This document shows positions 44,586 through 56,505 of a DNA stretch of 64,000 nt, one piece after another (position 1 is the stretch's first letter; each line of letters starts with the position of its first letter). The notes under the pieces are model-generated. The model made no database searches. It was not told where the DNA came from and saw only the letters and a list, made by a program, of their open reading frames with translations. Origin of the DNA: Rhipidocladum racemiflorum (lineage: Eukaryota; Streptophyta; Magnoliopsida; Poales; Poaceae); NCBI GenBank assembly GCA_036346355.1, contig CM070572.1:40275944-40339943 (forward strand). Direction: 5' to 3'. A program made the translations under genes and the position numbers.

Positions 44586-45635
44586 GGGGGAGTTTCTTTG
44601 CCAAGTTCTTTCACTTGATGAGTTCACTTTATCATATTTCTTTATATACTATATAATTGAGCTAATATATGATAATCTAAATTGTCTCACTTGAACTAAG
44701 AATGACATTGCGGAATTCCCTGATCTGATTGCCTATAGCTAAATACTCTGTGATATCTTACTCTTCTAGGCTTGATATTGAATCCTCTTGACAAATTTGG
44801 GCTATGAAGCAAGTGTGGTTTTCAACTTTACTCTTTCATAAGACCTTTTAATCACTTTTGCATGTTTATAATCAAAGAAAAAGAAAAAAGAAAAGGGAAC
44901 AAAAAAAGGGGTGTTAAAAGCAAAAGCTTCAAGTTATGTGCTTCAGGCTTGCTTTCCCTAAAAAGATAAGATGTATGCTTCAAGCATGCCATTCCCTCAA
45001 AGATAAGATGTATGCTTCAAGCATGCCACTCCTAGAAAATAAAAGAAGTATGCTTCAAGCATGCCACATGCAACTTATTGTTTAAAGATTAAATTGGTCT
45101 ACTAGATTGGAGTTGAAACTACTTGCTCGCCCTAAGTTGTTAGTTGCTTCAATTTTTTAAAAGCCTTGCTTTTTCTGCTTAGATCTTGCTTAGTACTTGG
45201 CTATAGTTGACTAAATTGAGGTTGAGATGCATGTCATTCCCTAACTTGCTAAAATCACATCAAGATCATGTATTTTGCATATTATGTGATATATAAGGTT
45301 ATATGATTTAATGAGCTCATCTTTTCCTATCTTGGCACTCCCTTGTTTCTCTTTGTGAAATCATTGTTTCAGGAAAATTTTTGAACCTGTTCTCTCTTTT
45401 ACTCTTGATGAATCCATTGTCAAAGGGGGATAAATTTGGAAATCATTGAAAAGTTTAAAGAAAAAGGGAGAGAATTTTGGGAGAAGTTTGGAGAATTTTT
45501 TGAAATTTTTGGGCGCATTGCACATTGGGATTTCTGTGTTTTCTTACTTTAGTCTTTGATCCTTTGGATTTCAAAATCTTTTGTAAAGTGAATGCCAAAT
45601 GTTCAATTCTAAGTGGTGTTGCCAATGTTTTCATC
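44586..45635 (+). other. Copia 3' untranslated region with palindromic repeats and extra polypurine tracts
   Basis: About 1 kb lies between RNase H and the LTR. Three copies of TATGCTTCAAGCATGCCA (about 44972-45065) contain the palindrome TGCTTcAAGCA. Polypurine tracts occur near 44582 (TTTTGAGGGGGAG) and 45419 (GTCAAAGGGGGATAAA) besides the one at the LTR. Repeated palindromes and multiple polypurine tracts before the 3' LTR are known in Sireviruses. Confidence 0.6.
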
Positions 45636-45643
45636 AAGGGGGA
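45636..45643 (+). other. Polypurine tract of the copia element
   Basis: AAGGGGGA, three bases before the TG of the LTR, is the expected plus-strand primer. Confidence 0.8.
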
Positions 45644-45646
45644 TAT

Positions 45647-47451
45647 TGTGAAATCATGTGCTGAAAAATTGGCTTAGAATTGAATTTGCAAATGTGCTGG
45701 TGCATGTGCTTGACAATTTGACAAGAAGCAGTAAGTTTCGCTTTTGCGCCGGACCAAGATCTCAAGAAACAGTAAGTCTCCCATGTACGACGGACAAAGT
45801 TTTGGAGTGCATCGTGAACGTGTTTTTGAGCTCATGAGTCGAACTCAATCTTCCAAGAAACCAGTAAGTTTTGCATGTACAAATGACAAACTTCTTTGGT
45901 CGATCGTGAATGCATTTTTAGGGTTTCGTTCGACCATGTTGTTTTTGAAACCGAGCGTAGCACGTTTGCGCGGACAAGATTTTTGTCCGTCGTGAACATG
46001 AATTTGAAAGCGTTTTGAACCGAGACTTTTGCATGTACGACGGATCGATTTTGGTTGTCCGTCGTAAACATGTTTTTGGCCTAATGTTTTCTTTTGGAAC
46101 CGAGAGTTTCCCTTATACAACGGACAGACTTTGTTGGTCCGTTGTGAATCAAGCTTCTAGGGTTTCACTTGGCATTTGCGCGGATTGGTTTTGTTTGTCC
46201 GTCGTGAACGCGTTTTCTTTGAATTAGGGTTTTGAGCAGAATTGAAATAATTTGAATTTGAGATTATGAAATTTGTGATGATTTCATGATGCTTCTTTTG
46301 AAGCGGACTTTATGCAATGCTCATGTGAGTAGTTGCATGGATTGATGTGAGTCAAGTCGTGGACTTGTGCTCGGAATTGTTTTGTGGTTTGTTCATGTGC
46401 AGTATTGCTCAAGACGAATGTGGTCGATGATGGGACCGAACTAGGTTCATGGAGGAACCGAGGTTCGGGACTAGGTTCGGGAGGAACCGAGGTCTTGGTG
46501 GTCAAGGATGTCATGCGGGACGTTCGGGCTAAGAGAATGGTGCACATGAAGAATGGTTAGTCACGTGAGAATGGCAGGAGGTCATTCGCGTGCAAAGTGT
46601 TAGTCACGTGAGTATGGCGGTGGCCATACGCGTGCAAAGTGTTAGTCACGTGAGTATGGTAGGGTTACCATACGCGTGCAGTAAGAGTTGTACTCGGCCA
46701 GGTTGGGCCAAGTAGAGTTGGGTTGGAATCTGATTCCTTCTAGGAATAGGAATCGTATTCGTAACTCTTTGTGGGTTGGTGCTTTAAATAGGTGGGGGGT
46801 CTCCTGTTGAAAGGCACCAAGTAGAGCTGAGCGCATCAAGCTTTGAGCTTGGTTTTAGGGTTTGTACTCTTTTGATGAGAGTATTTTAGACAAGAAATAA
46901 AGATCAATTCTTCCAAGATTTTTGCGTGCTACAGTAACCACGTCGCTACAGTGTTTTCTGTTTTGGTTCTTGTTTGCATGCTTGTTCTAATTCTAGATTG
47001 GTTTTTGATCGTTGAGTTTCATCTTGATTTGATCCATCAAAAACCGTTCTAGGGTATTGATTTAGAGTTTCTCAAAGTCTAGTTAATTAATCTTTTGAAG
47101 ATTTTGTTTAATCTTGAAGTTTTGATTAGATTGATTCTCGTCAAGTTCTGAAACAGCAAGCTTGCGAAGCTCATAACTTTTGATCCGTAAGTCCGATCGA
47201 GCTGATTCTTTTTGGGTTCGGTTCGTACTGGAATCTAGTTTCTTGTGTCCAAATTTCAGATCGATCCGACGGTTCGATCTCAAGGAATTCGCGTTTTACC
47301 GAACTTCTGTCATTCTGTTTTTGTCGAAAACGAGGCAATTATTTGGTTCTGTTTTGGGGTGAACTTTTAATAGGTCAAGAATTTGGTTTTAGCTTCCGCA
47401 CAATCATTCACCCCCCCTCTGATTGCTATATTCGTATACTTCGATCCTACA
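45647..47451 (+). mobile_element. Copia 3' LTR (Sirevirus-like)
   Basis: Starts TGTGAAATCATG after the polypurine tract, ends CGATCCTACA and is followed by AAGTA (47452-47456). It is 1805 bp and repeats the layout of 35604-37413: hairpin array, three G-boxes, TTTAAATA at 46783-46790, AATAAA near 46895 and a CACCCCCCCTCTGA stretch near the end. It is the only LTR physically attached to the gag-pol region. Confidence 0.9.
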
Positions 47452-47456
47452 AAGTA

Positions 47457-49433
47457 CCTATCACGTACGAATAAACGATAAGCATAATGACAGAGGGTAA
47501 CAAATAGATGATGTAATTTACGAAATAAGACTTTACCATCGCGTGCATTGCCACTCCTGCCTGGCCCGGGTACAAGTCTGCCACGCTAGGAGCATACCTC
47601 CGGGCCGGTGGGTCCTCCACAAGTAGAAGACGAGTACGGGTCCGGGGCACGTACCAGTCCAGGTACTCCTGGTAGGAGGAGTCATAGGGCGCGTTATCAT
47701 CAACAACGTCCTCCAACGCCCCATCCCACTGGGCGAGCCACAACGCCATCCTCTGAACCAAGGTCACCATGGTCTTCTGGGGTCCCTAGGTGGAGTACCT
47801 GCACATAAATTTATATTATTACAAATATAACATAAGCACTTAGCATACTTGTAGTGGCGAGTAACTCATGAGTGCACTTTCGCTGGCACGCGATCCCCCA
47901 AAGGAACAAGGACTACCTGGCGAAGTCCGAACTGCCTAAGAACTCGTTGCGGCTTGTAGTCCTCCACGAAGACGTCAAAGACTAGCTTCCTCCTATTCAG
48001 CCAGTAAGCGTGGTCCCTGTAGCACAGCACTGAGACCCCCCCCGCAGCTCTATCCACTACACGCTGGTCGCTGTAAGGGTCTCAGATGACATGCTCCGCC
48101 CTTAGGTGGTCGAAGGCCTCCGTGAAGGAGGTACACCGAACGTACCTGGAGATCTGCCCACTATGGCTGCAATAGAGAAGAAATAACTGTAAGCATATGC
48201 AATTAAAATTACAATTGCATAAATGAGTAAAAACATGTACCCGTCGCTTAGTCCAAAGCGAGTCCATCGTCGGTCGATCGATCGCATCACCGTCGTACAT
48301 GTCGGCGGTGTAGTGTCGAGGGTCGACCCACGGGGAAGTGCTCAAACGACCACAGCTAAAGAAGAAGAGGCATCCCTGTAAGATTGGGGCTCTTGCTTTT
48401 CTTCACGCACGCGTCGCAAAGGACGCAGTACGTGGCAGTAAGAACCGCTGAACCCCAGGATACCTGTGGTACATCATCAGGCTCAACGTCGGCAATAGCC
48501 CGTGCATGGGTTATCCAATGCACGTCTACGCTGTCGCCGTGAGTCGACGTGAACATCACCTAGCCGAACAACTAGAGTAGATAGGCCTTAACGTGCCTAG
48601 CAACCTGGTAGTTGGTGAATTGAGCCGCCATATGCTACACCTGTGACAATTTAAATAGTGTGATATCATATCAATGTTATGCAAAACTGTAATAATATAC
48701 TAACATGTATAACCACTAACCTCAAACTGCGCCAACCACCTCCTCGATGGCTCGTGCCTCTTGCCCATCGGTATCTCTGGGTCGACAGCCGCCACCCCGG
48801 CGAACCGCGCCTCCAAGTCCGCCACCCACCCGGCAGGAGTCACCGAGGGTCCAATCGGTGTCCCGGTGTTCGGCAAGCCTGTAGCATGGCGACGTCCAGC
48901 AGTGTCACCGTCACCTCCAAGAAGGGAAGGTGAAAAGTTGCGTCTCTGGCCTCCAATGGTCGACCAAACACGCTATCAGGGAACTGTCGAACGAAAAACA
49001 CCGTGGCCGCTCTGGACCGTCGTCACCCTCGGCCTGGTCGTCAGGCTCACCTGCGTGACAGCTGAACCCTCCACCATGCGTACTAGCGGTAGCAACCTGG
49101 CGCGTGCCAACCTATCGAGAAATAAAAGAGTTGCATTAGTTAAATATAAGTTATATGACCACCAATTTTACGACTAATGTAACATGTAAATGTACTGCAA
49201 CTAACCTGGTGTGGAAGCGAGGCTCAACGCACCATGCCTTCTTAGGCACACGGATCCGCAGTAGGGGCGCCTTCTCATTGCCCTATGTCGTGTGAATGTG
49301 CGCACGGTGCCGCACATCCAAGACAGGGTTCAGAAGTGAGTCGACCTGCTCCATCCCTGCATGTAAACAATGGAAATATTTATTGCACATAAAATCAAAA
49401 GATATAAGCGTTGAACATAAATAATACTAAACA
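47457..49433 (-). pseudogene. PMD protein gene of MULE2, 5' exons, right copy
   Basis: The ATG at 49354 opens MEQVDSLLNPVLDVRHRAH, followed after an in-frame TAG by WCVEPRFHTR and a GTTAGT donor. Later exons give ATFHLPFLEVTVTLLDVAML (the PMD core, frame-shifted), WITHARAIADVEPDDVPQVS, SGQISRYVRCTSFTEAFDHL, AYWLNRRKLVFDVFVEDYKP then QRVLRQFGLRQVV, and YQEYLDWYVPRTRTRLLLVE. Exon edges have plausible GT/AG sites, e.g. TTGCAG near 48170. A TGA replaces an expected Trp in the AEHVI-stop-DPYSD stretch (about 48080). PMD proteins are thought to derive from, or be spread by, transposons; a role in MULE movement or silencing escape is only inference. The gene follows the transposase on the same strand. 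Confidence 0.75.
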
Positions 49434-50054
49434 TACTACAAGAGGTAGAAAACAAAACCATGATTCACAACGTTATATAACTCTATTTGAATCACACCGT
49501 AAAACCTACGGTGCTGCATCAGAGAAATGTTAGAACTGTAATACAAATTATCATATTTCCATAATCATTGGATGCAAATAATTAACACAAACATTTCTGA
49601 TACAATGATATTTATTCCTGTCTTGGATTGGCAGTCCATTCCACTGTAGAACAAACATATCATGTTTATTTTGTGAATAGATATTGTATCAGTCCATTCC
49701 ACTGTCATAGATGAGGAACAAGACAGTGAAAAAAATGACAGCTTCTCAGTTTTTAGCATGGAATTGGGGTAGCACATGCTTGATGTCCTTCTGATCTATA
49801 AAAAGGTTTAGATTGGGGCAGCATGGAATTGGGGCAGAGAAAACCCGGTTAACATATAGAAAAACCCCATCCAATACCTGGTTATCTAGGACAATAAAAG
49901 AATCTAACACCCTTCCAATTGCAGGGATCTACATCTTGTTCATGCCAATTTGTAAGCTTTGGAGGAATTTCTCAAAGAAAGCAATACCTGTAAGCTTTGG
50001 AGGAAGAGCTCAGCCGGGGGAGAAGCTCGTCCCACGATGCAGCCGTAGGGCCGG

Positions 50055-53000
50055 TGTCGGGACCCGAATTTGCAAATCCGGACCCTCTGTGTATTCAGCA
50101 CTAGTCCAGGAACGCGCTAGTGCACACAGTCTTAACATCGGTAAATATCACAATCATACCACTCGATACTAATAAAGTACTTTAATTAAATAGTCAAACT
50201 GGTTGCTCGACCTTATGGTCAAGTTACAAATATACTACGCAGGCGAAACTTATTAAGAGAGAAATAATAGCAAAAAATGAAATAACCCGTGGCGCCATCC
50301 AAAGATACCACAGGCAACTGACTGGGCTCGCTCCCTAAGTAGACGGTTCCTCTGGAAGCTCCTCCTCCAAAGCTGGTGTAGATTCTTCTTCAACTGGTGT
50401 TGTATTGTGGCAAGGGTGAGTACTTTGGTACTCAGCAAGTTATGCACAGAATGCAGCTAATATACTACATGCAAGGCTTAATACAAAGGAATAGCTCAGG
50501 GTATATTTGCAGTAAAACAGCATTTGATAAGTAGCATAAGTAGATTCGAAAGCAATAGAAACAAGTATAAGATCAATAACTTTTCCAGGAGTTTAATCAA
50601 CATCTTTTCCATTCCTAAACCACATTTCCATCGACAACATTGTTTAACCAAACCCAATCTTTCAAGTCCAAGTCATTTTCAAGAAAGTCTAACCCTTGAC
50701 TGTAATTCCCGAGCGATGTCCAATACCGCGGACACGGCTATTCGAATAGATTATACACTCTGCAGAGGTTATGCACTTTACCCACAAGATACAGTCAAAC
50801 ACCACAAAGGCGACTTCCCGTAACAAAGTCTTTCGGAAACTTCTAACAATACAAGTGGTCCTCTCCGGTGATGCACACTAACCCTTCCCTTAGCAAAGGC
50901 GAAGTTTAGGCCAACCAACCGTTAGATGGGTACCTGGCCGCAGCCCCGGTACGCTCCCCCGTACAACTTACACAAAGGGTGTAGTTGACAACCTGAGGTC
51001 CCACAGGTACGTTATTAGCAACTTATTCAACTAGGTCCGTCCCATAACAGACATGTGGTTGCACGATTGACTCGGTTCAAAGGCTTGCAAGGTTAAGTCC
51101 TTAGGGTGACCAGGGCAAGACTACCCGAAGAACCAAACCAACGTTTCCGGTGCCACAACTGGCCCACCCGATCATTCTTGTCACATGCCCCGGTCAAAAG
51201 CTATTTATCAAACCCCAGTTGATTACCATGCACCACGTGCCATCAACATCACAACACATGATACCTTTCCAAAACAGGTTCAATATATCATTAAGTCAAC
51301 ATTAACATTTGATTGTCCAAAATCATGTCATGAGCACGTAGCAGGTCTAAGCAATATACTACAACGGTTTAAATTCCCATGTTGGCAATTTAATAGTGTC
51401 CAACTAGTAAACCACAACTAGGGTGACAAGGGTCATGGCACATATTTAAGTAATCAAGGTGTCATACCGCAATTTGGCATTTATCTAATTTCCCATACTT
51501 AAATAAAGTATTTTCTACTTGAATTAGCATGCAATAAGTTAAATCAAAATAGGTTTCAAAATAGGATCAATATGGTCAAAGCATAACTTGCCTTCAAAAA
51601 GTACTTGCTCTTGGTCCTGAGCTAGCTCCTGGGTCAATACTTATCCTTCGAATCCTTCCGGCACTTCAACGTCTACTCGTAACGCGTGCAAATAGCAACA
51701 AATGAATAAAACAGTAGACAAAAAGTGTCCAAACATCCAAATAAAGTCCATAAACAGAGAGAACATAATTTTATGAATTTTTAGAAACTGGAATCGTCAA
51801 ATTCGGAGTTTAAATGCAAAAGTTATATCATTTTGAAGTTTAAATAATCAATTAAATAATATTACAGAGAAAAACTTTAGTCCAAAAATTAAATAAAATT
51901 CATCATTAGGTAGATCTCAATTTTATACAAATTTAGAAATTTGAATCACTCAAATCGGAGTTGAAACGCAAAAGTTATAAGCGTTTGAAGTTTGAATCAA
52001 AATCTGAAATCATTAATTCGAATTAATAAATCATTTTCTTTTTCGGAAATTAATTATTGCGTCAGCAAGGACACGTGGCAGTCTCTGATTGGGTGGCTGA
52101 CGTTAGCCGGTTCATGGACGTGGTCCATGGTTTGGCTTGGGTCTACCGTGGACCCGGTCCACGGCTCATGTCTTGGTACCGGGTGGGACCCACTGGGTGA
52201 CGTCATTGCCGACGTCAACGAGGACTCGGCCATGCCGACAGTGGGACTCCATCGGTAGCGTCATCGCCGACGTCACCGCCTACCGGGTGGCCATCGACAA
52301 GTGGGCCCGTCTTGGCGTCCGCGGTGCGGTTGCGGCTAAGCCGCTGACACGCGGGCCCGACGTGTCAGCGTCACGCGCGTGGGTGCGCTGACCTCGACGG
52401 TCAGCCTTCCTGGACGCGTGGCACGATCTCGGCCGTTGATTCGAAAATCAACGGCCCAGATTAGATCTGGCTTTCACGCGTTTGGGTTAACGCGTTTGAT
52501 CTGGACCGTTGGATCTAGATCCAACGGTTGAGATTGGATCTGGAGTTTTGGATTGGGATCTCACCGACGGTGACGTGGCGTGATCTGGGGCGTGCGATCT
52601 TGATCGGACGGCTGAGAAGCTTTCGAGGCCCTGATGGCGTGGCGCGCGCTGGCTGGCCGGAGTTGAGGACAGCGACCACGGCACCGGCGCTACGGGCGTG
52701 CTCCGGCGAAGTGAGAGGTCCCCCCGACGCGGCTTGACCTCCTGCCTCGGATTCGACCTCAACGGGCGGCGAAGGACGACTGACGGCGGCGGAAATAAAG
52801 ATTTAATCATGAGGAGCGCTACGGCAACTACGCGAGCGACATGCGGCTAAACGGCGGCGGCCAGCGGCGTTGTCTAGGGCTACAGTGCGCCGCGGAAGTC
52901 GGCGTCACACGGCAGGTGGCGGCGCATTAAATAGGGCCCTCGGCGTGAAACGCTGCGAAACCGAGGCCCACTCCGTTGCGGCGGCGGAGTCCGACAGCGA

Positions 53001-53549
53001 CACGGAGAGGGTGACGTGGCACGCGCACAGCCGTTGGATCGAGATCCAACGGTGCGTGGGTTTGGGTTCGGTCGACTCGGCGAGCCGGTGGTGGCTCGGT
53101 CGGGCTCGGGCTCGTGGCGTCAATCGTGGCCGTTGGATCAAGATCCAACGGCCACGCGGTTTGGGTTGCGAGCGGGTTAATTTGGACCAACTGGCGCGGG
53201 TCGGACTCGAGTCTGACTCGGACTCGGGTCCGGTCGGAGGAACAGTAAAACCAGCTCGATTTAATTAATCCAATTAAATTCTCAGAAATTCAATTAAATC
53301 ATTAAAAATAGCAAAAGACTCAGAAAAATTCTAGGAAAATTCTGGAAAATATTTTGGAACATTTTGGACTCAAATAAAATATTTCCAACAAATTTTTATT
53401 TGCAAAGTTTAATTCTTTAATTATTTCAAAATGGAATAAATTCAAATAAATTCCAAATAAATCCAAATAAACTCCAGAAAATTCCAAAAATTCACCAAAG
53501 TGCCAAATCACACATGAATTTAAGAGAAGCAAAATTTTGGGGTGTTACA
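50055..53549 (-). mobile_element. Solo LTR of a gypsy-type element, minus orientation (TSD GCCGG)
   Basis: On the minus strand it starts TGTAACACCCCAAAATTTTG and ends GGGTCCCGACA. GCCGG flanks it exactly (50050-50054 and 53550-53554). It has an AT-rich start, a GC-rich zone with GTTGGATCNAGATCCAACG motifs, and a TATTTAA box (52927-52933). A CTTGCTGAGTACCAAAGTAC motif lies near 50425. At 3495 bp with no gag-pol it is a solo LTR. Confidence 0.85.
52927..52933 (-). promoter_or_regulatory. TATA box of the minus-strand solo LTR
   Basis: TATTTAA on the minus strand within CCCTATTTAATGCGCC, at the end of the GC-rich zone, as in the LTR at 20262. Confidence 0.5.
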
Positions 53550-54069
53550 GCCGGGGACATGGCCGGGGCGACGACGCGACTGCGAGCACGGATGTGACCG
53601 GGGGCGGCACTTGAACCAGGACGCGGCCGGGGGTGATGATGCAACAGGTCGTGCAAATTTCTCGGCGACGACGCTCTACGGCCGAGAGGGCTTGGCCGAG
53701 GCGACGGCGCCGCTCGGCTGGCGACGATGCAGCCGTGGCCGGGGGAGGCGCTTGGCCGGAGGGTGGAGACGGGGCGAAGGCACCCGGGCGGGGGGGGGAC
53801 TCAATCGGGCGGGGGAGAGGGCAAGGGAGAGATGACGGCGGGGGAGCGGGGGAGGAAGGAGAGGTTCGATCTGGATCTGGGAGGGTTGGATCTGGAATGA
53901 GAATTTTTTTTTCGGTCTGGACTCAGAGAGGATCCGCTGAGGACTGAAGAGTCGACCATAAAGTGATGTACAGAATATTTACCGCCAATTTTACGCGCCG
54001 AGTACCCAATGTTTACCGCCAATATTTTTAGAGTTCTTTTATTATTTTATAAGGTATCTTTGGAGGCAA

Positions 54070-54284
54070 GCATGATCAATTAGCCTCAACATCATCTAAA
54101 GGCAAAAGAAGCTGCCTCAAATTTGAATGCTGTGCCACATATTAGAGTATGGTCCTGAGGCAAATAATGTTTGCCTCAAAATATTATTTGGAGGCTAACA
54201 CTTTGCCTCAAAATATAATTTTGAGACAAACAACTATTATCAGCCTCAGAAACTCTGCCTCCAAATCCTTACATTCTTGTAGTG
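54070..54284. repeat. Subterminal GCCTCAAA repeats of the CACTA element
   Basis: GCCTCAAA / TTTGAGGC motifs occur about eight times in both orientations before the CTTGTAGTG end. Such arrays are the usual transposase-binding zone of CACTA ends. Confidence 0.65.
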
Positions 54285-54420
54285 ACAACATATGAGAAAC
54301 ACGACATATATAAATCAAAAGACATCAGGGCTGAACATAAATAATACTATACAACATATGAGAAACACAACATTTATAAATCAAAAGCCATGAGCATCAA
54401 TATTACATAACATCCAATGA
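54285..54420. repeat. MULE2 spacer repeats of about 65 bp
   Basis: Two units share ACAACATATGAGAAACAC, ATAAATCAAAAG and GAACATAAATAATACTA; a third, partial, is at 49390-49433 across the CACTA element. They lie between the transposase 3' end and the PMD gene, like the 56-bp repeats in MULE1. Confidence 0.75.
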
Positions 54421-56274
54421 ATGGTCCAGCGTGCATATAATTACATAATTTGATACATATTGACGATACACACATCGCCGAAACACATGACAAAGGCACC
54501 ACCACGTTTAGAACCTACATGCTACGTGCATTGGTTTGCCTTGTAATCGTACTCACCGCACTCAGAACACCTCCTAAGAGGGCCACCCACTTCAGATTCA
54601 TCCATGTCGTTGCGAATGCGTCTAGTTTGTGGACGACCAGACTACCCTTCCGCACACCTACGCAAGGTTGGATCCGGCAGACAAATGCGCTCATCTCTGT
54701 TAATCACAGTGAAATCACCGTGTGCATGGAAACCACGGAACTCATCGGACCGGGTATGGACAACATGATCCTTCAAGTAGAAAAGGGACATGTATTGCGA
54801 CGTGTTCATCCCAATTTACCCACAAGCAGCCATCACATGTGAGTAAGGAATATGAAGAAGTCGTGGTGCATTCACACCATCCAGTGGCCCCTTGTCCTAG
54901 AATAACCTCGTGTGTAATAACCGCTGTGTCGGTTCCCAATCCCCTTTTGCACTGAAGAGTAACCTCGAAGCGGTACTCAGTGATTCTGAAGCTACGCACC
55001 ATATGCTGCAGAGCTTTCATGGTTCGTTCCTCCATGTAGGTCATCATCCACGAACAATACGGTGTTTGCAATGTCGAGGCATGAAGTACAACCTCCGCAT
55101 GCCTTTTCTGGAAGTAGGCAACGATGCCGTGCAACATGCCTTCCAGGATGGCCACAAGCGATAGCGGACGGAGGCCTCTTATGACCCAATTGTAAATCTC
55201 GGCTATATTTGTTGTCATGACACCAAACCTATTCAACACATAACAGTTTAGAACAACAACCCCATTTGTTCAGCCATGATAAATATCTTAATTTACTATA
55301 CTATACTAGTCTGGCACCTCCAGTGTCATGGAGCAATGCCCACTTCTCTAGAGACTCTGCCTCTATCCAGTGCTAGAAATACTTTATGTTCCTTGACGTG
55401 CGTCTCCTCAGATTAGGAGGATCTAGCTCACCGAGGGGTGTTAGCCTTTTGGGTGGGCAATCGTTCGACGTAGGTGGTTGCTTCTTCATCTCTTCGATAT
55501 GTGCACTTGTGTGCTTATCCAACTCGACCAATAGCGCGTTGAACATACATGTCTGATTTTGCTTGCATAACCTCTTAAATAGGTTCATCAGTTTCTTACT
55601 CTTGAACTGCTTGAAGAAATTTGCTCCCAAATGTCTTATGCACCACCTGTTCTGCAAGTCAGGCCATGAAAATGGCTCATCAAGGTCCTCTTGTAGAGTC
55701 TTAATTGCCGAAAGGATACCTTTGTGACAATCATGAATGATGCACATGTTGGGCCGATCACCAACTACCCCCACTTTCAGATGTCTGAAAAACCACAGCC
55801 AGCTATCCCAGTTCTCACCCTGAACAAATGCAAAGGCCAATGGAAGTATGTGGTTGTTCGCATCAACTGCAATGGCCGTTAGAATCTGCCCTTATATTTT
55901 CCAGTCAAAAATGTATCATCGACACAGAGCAATGGACAGCAGTACCTAAATGACGCAATGCAAGGGCCCAATGAAAAAAAGCACGATGAAATGTTGAGAT
56001 CCCATTTCCATCTGCTTCACTTTCTTTAAAAGTGGTGTATGTGGCATGATTGGTTTGCTTCAATACTTCAAGCACACGTAGTAGGTTGTAGTACGAAGCC
56101 TCGTATGTGCCAAACCTCTTCTCTAATGCTTTCTAAGTCGCACGCCAGGCCATCGAGTAGCTTATCTGGTACTTAAATGTTCTTAAGATTGCTTTATGAA
56201 TATACGAACACTCAATATTCCGCTTCTCAACGATTTCATTGAACATCATGCTATGTCACGGCCCTAAGCTCAAA

Positions 56275-56485
56275 AAATTCTGTGACATCCGGAGTATCCG
56301 GATCAACATCCGGAATGTCCGGACATAACCCGGAATGTCCGGATATATTGTCTGGAGTATCCGGATTAACCTGACCGAGTGCCTCAACCCGGAGTGTCCG
56401 GACCAAATGTCCGGAGTGTCCGGGTTAGTGCTACCGAAGACCCCAACCCGGAGTCTCCGGGTTAGAGTCCGGAGTGTCCGGTATT
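56275..56485. repeat. Array of TCCGGAGTGTCCGG motifs in the LTR promoter
   Basis: About a dozen CCGGAGTRTCCGG-type units lie just upstream of the TATA box, with a second cluster at 57112-57235. Each contains or neighbours the palindrome TCCGGA. They look like repeated protein-binding sites of the LTR promoter. Confidence 0.7.
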
Positions 56486-56498
56486 TGCGGGGGTTTAG

Positions 56499-56505
56499 TA
56501 TAAAA
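56499..56505 (+). promoter_or_regulatory. TATA box of the LTR in the MULE2 transposase
   Basis: TATAAAA directly after the TCCGGA array and before a long C-rich transcribed zone; good position for an LTR promoter. Confidence 0.6.

Larger units (their letters stand above)
49434..54284. mobile_element. CACTA element in MULE2 with nested solo LTR (TSD ACA)
   Basis: It starts TACTACAAGAGG and ends CTTGTAGTG (inverse CACTACAAGAA), with the duplication ACA on both sides (49431-49433 and 54285-54287). If it is removed, the flanks join into ACTAAACAACATATGAG, which matches the neighbouring MULE2 repeat unit at about 54334-54350. That gives internal proof of an empty site. Without the solo LTR it is about 1.35 kb and encodes no transposase. 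53555-53900 is G-rich and of unknown origin. The first base of the left end has changed from C to T. Confidence 0.6.

Noticed and set aside
35604..45646. An intact copia element with the left LTR as its 5' LTR
   Set aside because: The left LTR is followed by its own target duplication and 2 kb of PMD DNA, not by a PBS; gag lacks its start.
52487..53268. Several 70-132 aa frames around a GC-rich zone
   Set aside because: They lie in the promoter/leader zone of the solo LTR and overlap in several phases.
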